Part shown: positions 53,487 to 62,647 of the stretch, piece after piece | How positions within the stretch are numbered: the stretch's first letter is position 1 | How the letters are laid out: the number at the start of each line of letters is the position of its first letter | NCBI GenBank assembly: GCA_021816725.1 | Contig: JAKAXD010000003.1 | Location: 42,537 to 106,536 of the forward strand | DNA length: 64,000 nt | Source of the DNA: Thermoplasmata archaeon | Lineage (GTDB): Archaea > Thermoplasmatota > Thermoplasmata > Thermoplasmatales > GCA-001856825 | Direction of reading: 5' to 3' | The notes under the pieces: generated by a model | What the model was told of the DNA's origin: nothing | Databases searched by the model: none | Seen by the model: only the letters and a program-made list of their open reading frames with translations | Position numbers and translations under genes: made by a program

Positions 53487-54301
53487 GCGGTCTTTGGCCA
53501 TTGACAGTCAGGGAACTGAAGAAGTGGGTAAGAAACCCAACGTTCTTCTTCACCGGACTCATACAGCCGATATTCTGGATTGCACTTTTTGGAAGTGCCT
53601 TTGATATCACGAAATTCCTGTCGGGTCCATCTGGGAGCGCCGCTGCTAGCTTTTTACTTGATGGTGCACCTAACTACATAACCTACATAGTCGGTGGTGT
53701 TTTGACCACAATGGGCCTCTTCACTGCCATGTTTGCTGGAACACAGATTATATTTGACAGGAGGCTTGGTCCTATGGGCAGATTCCTTTCTTCCCCTATT
53801 AGGAGGAGTTCCATAGTTTTCTCAAAGATCATATCGTCGGTGATCAGGATACTGCCACAGGTAGTGATTCTCGTGGTTGCAGCCTATCTAATTCCAAATG
53901 GGCTAAAATTCGTGCACGGTTTTACCATAGTGGACGTTCTGATCATGGCAACTGCAATAATCCTTATTGCATTCATATTCTCGTCCATTTTCAGCGTCAT
54001 AGCCACCAGAATGACAAATATGCAGTCAATATTCGGTATCGTCAACCTTGTCAACCTGCCTCTTATGTTCGTAAGCTATGCAATGTTCTCAAAGGCGATG
54101 ATGGCAGACTGGCTAGGAAACGTTGCCCAGTACAATCCTGTTTCATGGTCAGCGGAAGCGATTAGGACAGTAATCATAAACGGAAGCTTGACATCCTCCC
54201 AGTGGGTTCAGGAAGGAAGGTGGCTAGGAGCACTTGCAGCCCTTGCCGCAGGTCTTCTACTGTTGACATACTATCTTGTAGAGAAGGAAATCAGGGATTA
54301 A
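53483..54301 (+). CDS. ABC-2 type exporter permease
   Basis: This 272-residue membrane protein has six predicted helices: about 22-38, 62-88, 110-140, 145-178, 183-205 and 240-260. The first cytoplasmic segment, SGLWPLTVRELKKWVRNPT, and the loop RRLGPMGRFLSSPIRR are typical of DrrB/ABC-2 permeases. It is the last gene of the PadR operon and is followed by a T-run terminator. Confidence 0.93.
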   Translation: MSGLWPLTVRELKKWVRNPTFFFTGLIQPIFWIALFGSAFDITKFLSGPSGSAAASFLLDGAPNYITYIVGGVLTTMGLFTAMFAGTQIIFDRRLGPMGRFLSSPIRRSSIVFSKIISSVIRILPQVVILVVAAYLIPNGLKFVHGFTIVDVLIMATAIILIAFIFSSIFSVIATRMTNMQSIFGIVNLVNLPLMFVSYAMFSKAMMADWLGNVAQYNPVSWSAEAIRTVIINGSLTSSQWVQEGRWLGALAALAAGLLLLTYYLVEKEIRD

Positions 54302-54330
54302 GGGCAGACGAGGCAATCTGGAAGTTACCT

Positions 54331-54354
54331 CTCTTTTTTTAATTATTTTATTAG
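54331..54354 (+). terminator. T-run terminator after PadR-ABC operon
   Basis: CTCTTTTTTTAATTATTTTA, with seven consecutive T, begins about 30 bases after the permease stop. The spacer 54355-54671 holds a 74-codon frame (54376-54600, starting MNCYIRCCQISCQ) and a shorter overlapping one; neither has a recognised domain or ribosome site, so no gene is called. Confidence 0.5.
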
Positions 54355-54671
54355 TTGATTCTGTAAGGGCAGGTTATGAATTGTTATATCAGGTGTTGTC
54401 AGATATCTTGTCAAACATTTGCCGTTCCTGACTATAAGTGGAAAACTTACTGGTCTACCCAAATATGGAATCTGAGGGTGTCCTATGGAATAGGCCAAAA
54501 TGCGATAGAAGTTACTCACAGTACTTCATTGTCAGGAAGAGGTCTGGGTGTGTTCGATAATGCAACTAGCTATAGTTGTCTCCTACATCAAAAAGCATAA
54601 TTGAATTCCTGAAGTTCTTCAACTCTAAGCAGTAGCATTCACAGCACAAATCTAGAATTGAAAATCTGCCT

Positions 54672-55835
54672 TCATGAAGATCTGATTTTATCGTCAAGGG
54701 ACCGCTGAAAGACGAAAGTGAATACAATTGCCATTATCACTGTTGCAATTACAGCCACCGAATAATACGTGTTGTTTATGAAACCTTTCGAGAGAGCGAT
54801 AGAAGCTATGATGATCCCAACTGCACCTCTTACGCCGAAAATGCCTAGGGACACGGTAGGCTTTATGCTTTTCATATACCTTCTAGAGAATTTATACGCT
54901 GCAAAACCGCCAATGATCGTCGTAATCAGTAAAAGCACAAGCAGGTAGGGAACTGTGTAAAAGGGAATTATTGACACTTCGAGACCTGAGATGCTGAAGA
55001 AAAGGGGGACGAAGAAACTGCTGTTAATGCGCTGGAAAGTTCTCTTTAGAATTCCGTAGGTATGTTCGCCGAATGTGTTTTGATGGATTATCAACCCCGA
55101 GAAGAATGCTCCGAGTACAAAGGTTATACCTATATATTCAAAGAGCACGGATGCAGCTAGCCCCATCAGTATAACGCCTGCAAAGATTATCCCCTCCCTC
55201 CCCCTCCTGCTGAACATGTCAAATCTGCGGATCAGGAGGTCTGATTTTGTCTTCAAGTACATGTCTAGGAAGTACAACGCTATCACGAATGCCGCCAGCA
55301 AAGCAGAATCTATGGCTACGGTTGATGCCGCCCTGTGAAATGAGACGAGAATGATGAATGCAACAGCATCGCTCATCGCGACGCCTCCCAGGAGCCTGAA
55401 ACCATCCTCTGTCCTGATAAGGCCAGACTGTACAAGCAGCACGGATGTTATAGAGATGGACGGAATGCTCACTGCAAGGGAAGTGCTCACAGCTTCCAGA
55501 TATGGGAGCTTAAAAACAAATACAGATACTATAGACATAACTAAGAACGGAACGATGAACGATGTTACTGCAAATCCCGTAACATATCGTATGTTCTTTG
55601 AGAAAATGTCTGAGGAGGCTTCAACACCTATCTGGAGGATAATGAAGAAGAGAGCTAGGGTGCTTATGGTGGAGAGGTTGGAGGAAGGGATTATTATTCC
55701 AGATACCGCTGGTCCCAGCAGTATCCCGGCCAGAATAGCCCCCACGATCTCGGGAAGGGAGAAAAAGTTGAATAGCTGACCTAATCCTATTGCAACTATC
55801 AGTAATAGCAAGATTGATGTTATCAGGTCAAGCAT
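54672..55835 (-). CDS. CPA2-type cation/proton antiporter
   Basis: This 387-residue membrane protein has about twelve helices and belongs to the CPA superfamily (NapA/KefB side). Family features are LPEIVGAILAGILLGP near the start, FIILQIGVEAS, and the ion-binding region LLGGVAMSDAVAFIILV, with Asp preceded by Ser rather than Asn or Asp, which suggests an electroneutral or K+-type exchange. The last half has GLAASVLFEYIGITFVLGAFFSGL. It exchanges Na+ or K+ for H+. It follows, on the same strand, a second antiporter 71 bases upstream and the H+-ATPase, together fitting acid-pH homeostasis. Confidence 0.85.
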   Translation of the reverse strand: MLDLITSILLLLIVAIGLGQLFNFFSLPEIVGAILAGILLGPAVSGIIIPSSNLSTISTLALFFIILQIGVEASSDIFSKNIRYVTGFAVTSFIVPFLVMSIVSVFVFKLPYLEAVSTSLAVSIPSISITSVLLVQSGLIRTEDGFRLLGGVAMSDAVAFIILVSFHRAASTVAIDSALLAAFVIALYFLDMYLKTKSDLLIRRFDMFSRRGREGIIFAGVILMGLAASVLFEYIGITFVLGAFFSGLIIHQNTFGEHTYGILKRTFQRINSSFFVPLFFSISGLEVSIIPFYTVPYLLVLLLITTIIGGFAAYKFSRRYMKSIKPTVSLGIFGVRGAVGIIIASIALSKGFINNTYYSVAVIATVIMAIVFTFVFQRSLDDKIRSS

Positions 55836-55906
55836 CAGAATACCTAAACTGCATTGAATATAAACTATTCTTATTTCATCCCGTCAATCTGGGTCCCCCT
55901 TCCATC

Positions 55907-57133
55907 TCAGTGATCTTCAGGAACCTCCTTGGGCGTTGATGTTGCTGCGGGGAGGTATTTTTTAGATAGTGCTGAAAATATAATGGACCCGACAAGGATA
56001 GAGAAGATTACGGTGTAGAAGAGTATGTTGCCATAAAGGTTGAATACCTTCGGGTCAGTTGAAAGTAACACGCCTGCGATAACGATTACAGTAGAACCTC
56101 TCTGTACAAAGGAAGACACGATTGCAGAATCCTTCCCGAACCATTTCGTCATTCCCTGTACAGAATATACTTCCAGGAATCTTATTGGAACAAGTATGGC
56201 TACGAGAATTGCAGCGATTATTATCCCGCCGAAGTCGAAAATATTTACCAATATACCGATATAGACGTAGAAGAGAGTAAGTACAAAGAATGTGATTTCC
56301 TGGTTGAAGTATGAAAGGGATTCGTTGTTAATGCTGCCTGAGATCTTGATTATCTTTGAAACGGGCACAGAATTGGTGATTATAACCGAGAATAGGAAAA
56401 CAGTCAGGATAGCTGAAGCACCTAGGTAATCTGAGATACCCCACAGGGCAAGAAGTATCGCTATAGTGGCTATATAATAGTGAGGAGTAAGAGCCTGCCT
56501 GAGAACTACTAGCCAAACGATTCCAACAACCCCTCCAAGTACAAGGGACTCCGATATACTCCCGAAGAGATAACCTGCAGTGCCGGTTATCGTGAACTGC
56601 TGGTTCATGACACTAAGAATGAGAAGGACGACGATGATGTTCATAATTGAATTCATTATCGTTTCAACTTCCACTGTGTGTTTTACGTTTTCATTCAGGT
56701 TCACCCTAGCAATAAGGGGAACTATGAAAGTGACAGAGGTCTCGCTCAGGACAGTCGCAAGCAGGAGAGAGTCTATGAGAGGAATCTTGAAGAAGAAATA
56801 TAGCAGAGGGGTGAGAATGCCGATCACAAAGATGAGGTCTGCAGATGCCATTGCAATGCCTTTTGGAACAGATCTTCCAAATTTCTCGAGATCAAGCTTC
56901 AATACCCCCCCAAAAACAATAAATATCAGGGCGATGGTGCCTACAAATCCAAGCAGGTCTTTCATTATTGATAGGTATACCGCGGGTATGATTCCTGTGT
57001 AGTGAATCACTATCCCAATTAGTAATAGAAGCAGCATGTCAGGTATCCTCTTCTTCCTGAATGCTATTTCTCCTACGAACCCCAGCAGCATGATAACTGC
57101 CAATAGTAATAGCAGCTCGTCAATTGTAATCAA
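55907..57133 (-). CDS. Second cation/proton antiporter (CPA family)
   Basis: This 408-residue membrane protein with about twelve helices carries RKKRIPDMLLLLLIGIVIHY, then LIFIVFGGVLKLDLEKFG and LLLATVLSETSVTFIVPLIAR. The latter corresponds to the ion-binding helix 5-6 region, where a Ser-Glu-Thr replaces the usual Asp-containing motif, so the transported ion is uncertain. The second half includes LGASAILTVFLFSVIITN. It differs clearly from the gene at 54672-55835, so the pair is not a recent duplication. It lies downstream of the P-type H+-ATPase, with a 131-base gap. Confidence 0.85.
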   Translation of the reverse strand: MITIDELLLLLAVIMLLGFVGEIAFRKKRIPDMLLLLLIGIVIHYTGIIPAVYLSIMKDLLGFVGTIALIFIVFGGVLKLDLEKFGRSVPKGIAMASADLIFVIGILTPLLYFFFKIPLIDSLLLATVLSETSVTFIVPLIARVNLNENVKHTVEVETIMNSIMNIIVVLLILSVMNQQFTITGTAGYLFGSISESLVLGGVVGIVWLVVLRQALTPHYYIATIAILLALWGISDYLGASAILTVFLFSVIITNSVPVSKIIKISGSINNESLSYFNQEITFFVLTLFYVYIGILVNIFDFGGIIIAAILVAILVPIRFLEVYSVQGMTKWFGKDSAIVSSFVQRGSTVIVIAGVLLSTDPKVFNLYGNILFYTVIFSILVGSIIFSALSKKYLPAATSTPKEVPEDH

Positions 57134-57264
57134 GCAAGCATTAATCCCAAGTCAGTTATTATTCTTGCGCTGTATCAGAATCCTTGCTAAGTGGAGCCGA
57201 AATCCATTGATAATACGGACTTGCGGCTTCATCCATTCTCACTTTTTACCCAAAATTATCAGAT

Positions 57265-59640
57265 TCATATTTTGTAATGCCTGAAGATGATACCTTTTAG
57301 CTCATCTATGGCAACCATGGAAACGAACGCTATCCCAAGCGACACGGCAACGTATGCAATTCCTATGGGGGCTACAAGAATTCCAAGCCACGATATCAAT
57401 GACACAATCGCTATATCTGCAACGGTGGCAATCATGAGCCACTTTCCAGGCACGGAATTCCAGAATCTCCCCCTTTCCCTTACCATGTATACCGTAAAGA
57501 GGCCAGAAAATACCAGTAGATCGAATACGAAGGTGTCAATTTGATTGTGGTTCAATCCAAGTCTTATGGCGATTAGGAGAGCAGCAAATGACTCAACAAC
57601 TATGAGAATGCCCAGCGTCACTGATGATCCCAGCAGGGACTTCACATTCCACTTTTCAGGATTTGAGGACGGCCTAACATTATCGGTGGCTATAGACATT
57701 GTCACGAAGTCGTTTGCAAATATCAGCAGGATGATGTCAAAAGGCGACGTCACAAAGAACCTGAATATGAAGAATGATGCTGTCAGGAAAATCACAACCT
57801 GGATTGTTTTGATTATCTTGTTCAGGGTATAGGTTAGCATCCTCTGAAATATCTTCCTGCCATCTTCCACCGTATATACGATGTCTAGGAGCCCCTTATG
57901 TGTGAGGACGATGCTAGCAGAAGCCTTTGCAACGTCCGTAGCAGACGAGACCGCGATACCGACCTCAGCTTGTTTCAGGGCCGGGGCATCGTTTACGCCA
58001 TCCCCTGTCATTCCAGTAATGTGATGTTTTTTCTGCAGCGATTTCACTATGAAGAATTTGTCCTCAGGAAGGACCTCTGCGAATGCATCGCACTCATCTA
58101 TGTTCACTCCTTCATTCCTTATTTCTGAGATTCTGCAGATTCTATCTCCAATGCCCACTTCCTTCGAGATCTCCCTTGCAATGGGTTCAGAATCGCCTGT
58201 TATCATCCTTGGTTTCAGACCAAGGGACTGTAGTTTCTTTATCAGATCAGCTGAATCATGCAATGGAGGATCGCGAAGCGGTATGATGCCAGAAATTTCC
58301 TTCCCTGATTCGCTAGAAAGGCCAACCAAGATCGATCTATATCCTCTCACTGCAAGCGAAGTGATTTGTTCAGAGATTTCCTTCTCTCTTCCAGGCTCAA
58401 GCATTTCAGCTATTACCTGGGGGGCTCCCTTAACAACCAGCACCTCCCTCCCATCAACCTCGATCAAGCATTCCGTTCTCTTTGTAGAAGGATCAAATGG
58501 CACAAACTTCTTTACAATGAATTTTTCAATGTTAGCGCCTATCTTCTTCCCGTACTCTATAATGGCCAGATCTATTGAATCCAGACTCGACTCATTGCTT
58601 GCCGCCATTGCGTAGGAGATGAGTTCCTGGACAGAAATGCCGAAAGGTATGGGGTTTGATACAGTCAGTTTGTTCTGGGTTAATGTTCCTGTCTTGTCAA
58701 AACAAATTGAATCCATCGTTGCCGCATCTTCCACCGCGCTAAGCTTAGTCACAAGAGCACCCTTTTTTGAAAGGTCGATTGCGCCGTATGTGGTGGCAAC
58801 AGTGAATGTTGCGGGTAGGGCAACGGGAATGGACGCAATTAGCACCACTAGAGAGAAGGGAATCACCTCGGTCAATGGAACTTTGAAGAGGATAGAAAAA
58901 CCGACGAGAGAGATGACAAGGGCTACATCAACAATTGCTAGATATTTCACTATCCCCAGGACAAGTTTCTCCAGATGTGATTCTGATTTTGCCCTCTTTA
59001 CCAGTTCTGCAGTTTGTCCATAGAGAGTATTTGCACCAGTTGAAAGAACAACGCAATTTGCCTCTCCCCTTTCTAATGTGGAACCGGAGTAAATAACTTC
59101 ATTTGTAATCCTCCTAACTGGGATAGATTCCCCTGTAAGCTGTGATTGGTCCACCGAGACTTCTCCTGTTACAATCTTGAGATCAGCAGGAACGACGTCC
59201 CCCATCCTGATGTATACTATGTCTCCTGGAACTAGTTGAGCTGCTGGCGATTGTTTCCATTTCCCGTTTCTCAGGACCCTTGAATTTACGTTAAGCTTCT
59301 GGCTCAGTAATTCCACAGCATTATCTGCCTTTGATTCCTGAAAGAAGCCTATGAAGCTGTTGAACAATAGGAGGGTTACTATGATATAAGTATCGATAGC
59401 TTTGCCTATAAGAAAAGTAATGGTTGCAGTGATTTCCAGCATCCACGGTACAGGTGCCCAGAATTTTTTCAGAAACTTCAGGATAGGGTTTTCCTTTTCA
59501 TTCCTAACTGCGTTTGGCCCAAACTTTTTCAGTCTTAACTCTGATTCATCTTCTGTGAGTCCCTCTGAAGTAGTAGAAAGTAATTTGAAAGTCTCCTCAA
59601 TGCTTACTTTGTCATATTTGTTATTTTCTATCAAATCCAA
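57265..59640 (-). CDS. P-type H+-transporting ATPase (P3A)
   Basis: This 791-residue ATPase has the complete P-type order: A-domain LTGESIPV, phosphorylation motif CFDKTGTLTQNKL, N-domain KGAPQVI, hinge MITGDSEPIA and GMTGDGVNDAPAL. Helices flank these (4 before, 6 after). The helix 4 motif SIPVALPATFTV and overall length match plasma-membrane proton pumps of plants, fungi and some archaea, so H+ is the most probable ion. It exports protons from a cytoplasm kept near neutral. TATA ATTTAAATAAG at 59707-59717 stands about 65-75 bases upstream of the ATG. The two antiporter genes follow it. Confidence 0.93.
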   Translation of the reverse strand: MDLIENNKYDKVSIEETFKLLSTTSEGLTEDESELRLKKFGPNAVRNEKENPILKFLKKFWAPVPWMLEITATITFLIGKAIDTYIIVTLLLFNSFIGFFQESKADNAVELLSQKLNVNSRVLRNGKWKQSPAAQLVPGDIVYIRMGDVVPADLKIVTGEVSVDQSQLTGESIPVRRITNEVIYSGSTLERGEANCVVLSTGANTLYGQTAELVKRAKSESHLEKLVLGIVKYLAIVDVALVISLVGFSILFKVPLTEVIPFSLVVLIASIPVALPATFTVATTYGAIDLSKKGALVTKLSAVEDAATMDSICFDKTGTLTQNKLTVSNPIPFGISVQELISYAMAASNESSLDSIDLAIIEYGKKIGANIEKFIVKKFVPFDPSTKRTECLIEVDGREVLVVKGAPQVIAEMLEPGREKEISEQITSLAVRGYRSILVGLSSESGKEISGIIPLRDPPLHDSADLIKKLQSLGLKPRMITGDSEPIAREISKEVGIGDRICRISEIRNEGVNIDECDAFAEVLPEDKFFIVKSLQKKHHITGMTGDGVNDAPALKQAEVGIAVSSATDVAKASASIVLTHKGLLDIVYTVEDGRKIFQRMLTYTLNKIIKTIQVVIFLTASFFIFRFFVTSPFDIILLIFANDFVTMSIATDNVRPSSNPEKWNVKSLLGSSVTLGILIVVESFAALLIAIRLGLNHNQIDTFVFDLLVFSGLFTVYMVRERGRFWNSVPGKWLMIATVADIAIVSLISWLGILVAPIGIAYVAVSLGIAFVSMVAIDELKGIIFRHYKI

Positions 59641-60145
59641 ATATCTTCAGTGTAATTTGTCTAATATATGTTCCCAGTAAATGCTTGCAAACATATGAAA
59701 ATAGGACTTATTTAAATGATAATTTGTGCAGTAACGACTAACAGAACTACGCCTTACCCTCTTTCTTTCATTTCCTATTTCTTCCTTTTCTGTTCTTTTT
59801 TAGGGTACCTGGCTTCCAGTGTTTTAGAATTGCTACGATTGGAGTGTTCAGATCTACTTCTGGTTGGTGTTTTTGTCCTTCTTTTTGCTTTCATTTTTAA
59901 CTCTATGTTTATTATACCGATCTAAGCTTAATTAACATTTGCCTATTTCGATGATTTCCATCGGGCGTCTACATATAGTATATTCAAAGAAGGTTACAGT
60001 TGAGGCTGCAAAAACTTGCAATTAAGAATTCCTTTAAAAGGCACCTTTATTTCATCATACAGATCAGAAGAATTGATCAGTATTATTTGAGAGGATTGTA
60101 AGAGACATTACCTCCTCGAAGTCGGAATATTCTCTCTACCCAAAT
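59641..60145. other. Spacer without supported gene
   Basis: About 500 bases between the H+-ATPase start and the zinc-ribbon gene. The left end carries the ATPase promoter. A T-rich plus-strand frame of 69 codons (59716-59925) would make a hydrophobic peptide but lacks a ribosome site and its start overlaps the ATPase promoter. No RNA gene or repeat recognised. Confidence 0.5.
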
Positions 60146-60157
60146 CATATATATATG
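60146..60157 (+). promoter_or_regulatory. TATA box of the zinc-ribbon gene
   Basis: CATATATATATG is centred about 26 bases before position 60178, so a leaderless message beginning at GTG 60178 or ATG 60181 is expected. Confidence 0.5.
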
Positions 60158-60180
60158 CCACAAATAACAACAAGATAGTG

Positions 60181-60378
60181 ATGGTCAAATATCTCAAATG
60201 CCCGGAATGTGGTTTTATCTTTATTGCCCCGTTAACTGACAAAAAGAGAATCGGCTTTGGCTTTTCGCCTCCTGGCTGGGGGGTAGTAGACTGTCCTAAC
60301 TGCAAAACAGAAAAACCGAGAAATTTTTATGGCAAAGTTTCAGAAGAAGAGTTTAAGATGCAGGGATTAAGCCAATAA
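60181..60378 (+). CDS. Small zinc-ribbon protein
   Basis: This 65-residue protein has two CxxC knuckles: KCPECGF near the start and DCPNCKT in the middle, spaced by a beta hairpin with the phrase RIGFGFSPPGWG. This is a classic zinc ribbon. The C-terminal part is charged. The start is ATG 60181 (GTG one codon earlier). Such proteins occur as stand-alone nucleic-acid binders or subunit scaffolds; no specific function is evident. It stands alone between the H+-ATPase and an ABC exporter. Confidence 0.75.
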   Translation: MVKYLKCPECGFIFIAPLTDKKRIGFGFSPPGWGVVDCPNCKTEKPRNFYGKVSEEEFKMQGLSQ

Positions 60379-60545
60379 TTGACAGGGTAAGGACTGTTAT
60401 AAAGAAATCCCAATTGGCGAATCTAGGGTAGGACCTATGATGTTTTTCCTCAGTACCAGATTTCCAATCCAGCTTTCGCCTTTCAGAACTACAAAGTTGG
60501 AAAAGGAATATATAAACTCAGGAAATAGGTCTCTTGGCTCTGCAG

Positions 60546-61466
60546 ATGATATATGTTGATGGGCTTACGAAGACATTTGGGGGGTTCGCTGCCGTTGATG
60601 GACTAACTTTTCAGGTGAAGGATGGCGAGATATTCGGCTTACTGGGCCCGAATGGTGCAGGGAAGACGACTACAATAAGGATGCTCGCATGCCTCATCTC
60701 CAAGACGAGTGGGGATGCAAGAATAGATGATTTTTCCATAAGCAATAAAGAAGATTCATTTAAGATCAGAAGTATCATAGGTCTGGTAGCCGAGAATGTC
60801 GGCCTTTACGAAGAACTCAGCGCATACAAGAATATCGATTTTTACGGAAAACTATATGGAATCCCTGAAAACCAGCGAAAAGAAAACACGAAGCATCTGC
60901 TAGAAGAACTTGGTCTCTGGGGGGTTAAGGATAGGCCAGTCGGCACTTTTTCAAAAGGCATGAAACAGAAAGTCGCGATTGCCAGAGCCCTTTCTCACGA
61001 TCCAAAGATTCTCTTCTTGGACGAGCCTACGGCAAACCTAGACCCTGAAGCAGCAAAGGTGGTTAGGGACTCTATCCTGAACCTGAAAAATGAAGGGAAG
61101 ACAATAATCGTAAACACTCATAATTTGGACGAAGCTCAAAGGATCTGCAACACGATAGGCATTTTGAAGACAAAATTGATTGCCATAGGGTCACCGGAGC
61201 ATCTAAAGGAATCATTACAGAGCGATAAAACCGTTATTGATCTTGAGGAAGTGACAGATAGAATTGTTGCTGCAATAAAGGCGGTTTCATCTGCTCAGTT
61301 TGAGATTGATGGAAGAAGATTGGTAATATATGTAAAGGACCCCCAGACCGAAAATCCAGTCTTGATCAAGGCAATAACATCTGTCGGTGGCAATGTTATA
61401 GCAGTGAGTCAAGTCTCCCCCACTATGGAGGAAGTTTACCTCAAGGCAGTGAGGGAGAAAAGATGA
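60546..61466 (+). CDS. ABC transporter ATP-binding protein
   Basis: This 306-residue ABC ATPase has Walker A GPNGAGKTTT, the Q-loop region IIGLVAENVGLYEEL (with Glu where Gln is usual), the signature FSKGMKQKVAIARAL, Walker B ILFLDEPTANLDPEA and the switch His in VNTHNLDEAQ. A C-terminal domain for regulation ends with PTMEEVYLKAVREKR. The start at ATG 60546 is about 30 bases after TATA GGAATATATAAAC (60504-60516); TTG 60534 is in frame but less likely. It overlaps the permease gene by four bases. The substrate is unknown. Confidence 0.93.
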   Translation: MIYVDGLTKTFGGFAAVDGLTFQVKDGEIFGLLGPNGAGKTTTIRMLACLISKTSGDARIDDFSISNKEDSFKIRSIIGLVAENVGLYEELSAYKNIDFYGKLYGIPENQRKENTKHLLEELGLWGVKDRPVGTFSKGMKQKVAIARALSHDPKILFLDEPTANLDPEAAKVVRDSILNLKNEGKTIIVNTHNLDEAQRICNTIGILKTKLIAIGSPEHLKESLQSDKTVIDLEEVTDRIVAAIKAVSSAQFEIDGRRLVIYVKDPQTENPVLIKAITSVGGNVIAVSQVSPTMEEVYLKAVREKR

Positions 61467-62206
61467 GCTTCAGGAATGCATGGATCATCACTCAGAAGGA
61501 GTTTTCCATAATAAGACTGAGGAAGAGTCTCATTTATTTTTACGTGGTTCTACCTCTTGCACTGTCGATTGGTCTTCCTCTATTAGTTTGGCATGTGATA
61601 AATGGTGCTTCAATAAAGGCAACTGATATACATTACATATCAGGACTTCTGAACGCGTTTGAATTCTTCTTTGCGATTATTGCTGTAATACTAGCTTCCT
61701 ATACAGCGGCTTACAGCATAGTTGGTGAGAAAATACAGAAAAGTCTCGAGCCACTACTCGCCACGCCAATCTCCGATGGAGAGATAATTCTTGGCAAGTC
61801 CCTTTCTGCTTTCATTCCCTCATTTATAGCAGTGGTACTGGGAAACTTGATTTACATGACCCTGATGGATAAGATTACATACAGTATTCTAGGTTATTCT
61901 TATTATCCGAACCTGTCCACAGCTATCGTGCTGCTTCTTCTTGTACCTTTTGGCATCATACTTTCAATTGAAATAAGCACAATGTCTTCATCGAGAGTCA
62001 GCGATCCAAGGAGTGCTTACCAGTTATCCATGGCAGGCTTCATTCCATTCTTTATTGTATATGTACTGACTGAGATCAGCGTGATCTCTCTCACAAGCAC
62101 AACCCTGTTGATTATAGCCGGTGTGGTAGCAGTAGCAGATGTCTTGATGTACCCTTTAGTGATTAGGACGTTCAGTAGAGAAATGATTCTTACGAGCTGG
62201 AAGTGA
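61463..62206 (+). CDS. ABC-2 type permease
   Basis: This 247-residue membrane protein has six hydrophobic segments, with the typical cytoplasmic loop GEKIQKSLEPLLATPISDGEIILGKSL after helix 2, a standard NatB-like/ABC-2 motif. It starts inside the ATPase stop (ATGA overlap), making an obligatory pair. The C-terminal helix is followed by a short basic tail. No external domain large enough for substrate binding is present, unlike the permease at 23296-24771. Confidence 0.9.
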   Translation: MSFRNAWIITQKEFSIIRLRKSLIYFYVVLPLALSIGLPLLVWHVINGASIKATDIHYISGLLNAFEFFFAIIAVILASYTAAYSIVGEKIQKSLEPLLATPISDGEIILGKSLSAFIPSFIAVVLGNLIYMTLMDKITYSILGYSYYPNLSTAIVLLLLVPFGIILSIEISTMSSSRVSDPRSAYQLSMAGFIPFFIVYVLTEISVISLTSTTLLIIAGVVAVADVLMYPLVIRTFSREMILTSWK

Positions 62207-62367
62207 GACACTTTTCTACACGCACACCTATTGCTGTAAATTTAATTCGACTATAGATGATAATTAATTGCTTCCCTCCACAGCTCTGCACTAAAAGGCC
62301 TCCAACCTTTCAGGCACTTCGTAAGGAAGGTGAGTTCAAAAACATGTGGGAGGCGATAGTGGAGTCA

Positions 62368-62442
62368 CGGGCGCAAGGGGATTTGAACCCCTGACCTATG
62401 GCTTAGGAGGCCATTGCCCTATCCAAACTAGGCCATGCGCCC
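62368..62442 (-). tRNA. tRNA-Arg (anticodon CCT)
   Basis: This 75-base gene folds as a cloverleaf: acceptor GGGCGCA/TGCGCCC, D arm with GCCTAGTTTGGATAGGGC, anticodon stem ATGGC/GCCAT with loop CTCCTAA (anticodon CCT, reading AGG), T arm AGGGG-TTCAAAT-CCCCT, discriminator G. No intron or CCA is encoded. Confidence 0.95.
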
Positions 62443-62623
62443 ATTCAACTGGAAATGCTTAACATGTTTTAACGTTTGCGAGTATTTTACGATCTACACA
62501 AACCGTAAAGTCCCAAGAAGATGAAAGGGTTTCAAATATAATAATTTAAATAGTGGCAATCGTGATAGGAAAAAGACAGAATTATACAGAGAGATTTAGG
62601 TTAGGAAATCACAAAATTGGGAC

Positions 62624-62643
62624 ATAAAAAAGAAAGTTAAAAA
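62624..62643 (-). terminator. T-rich terminator after malate dehydrogenase
   Basis: Just after the mdh stop the minus strand reads TTTTTAACTTTCTTTTTTAT, an archaeal oligo-T termination signal. The spacer to the tRNA-Arg (62443-62623) holds its likely promoter and no gene. Confidence 0.5.
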
Positions 62644-62647
62644 TTGA

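Noticed and set aside
54376..54600. 74-codon frame between PadR exporter and antiporter
   Set aside because: No ribosome site, no family resemblance, Cys-rich random-looking start; perhaps old mobile-element debris, but nothing can be named.
59716..59925. 69-codon hydrophobic frame
   Set aside because: T-rich DNA gives hydrophobic residues by chance; the start overlaps the opposite-strand promoter of the H+-ATPase.
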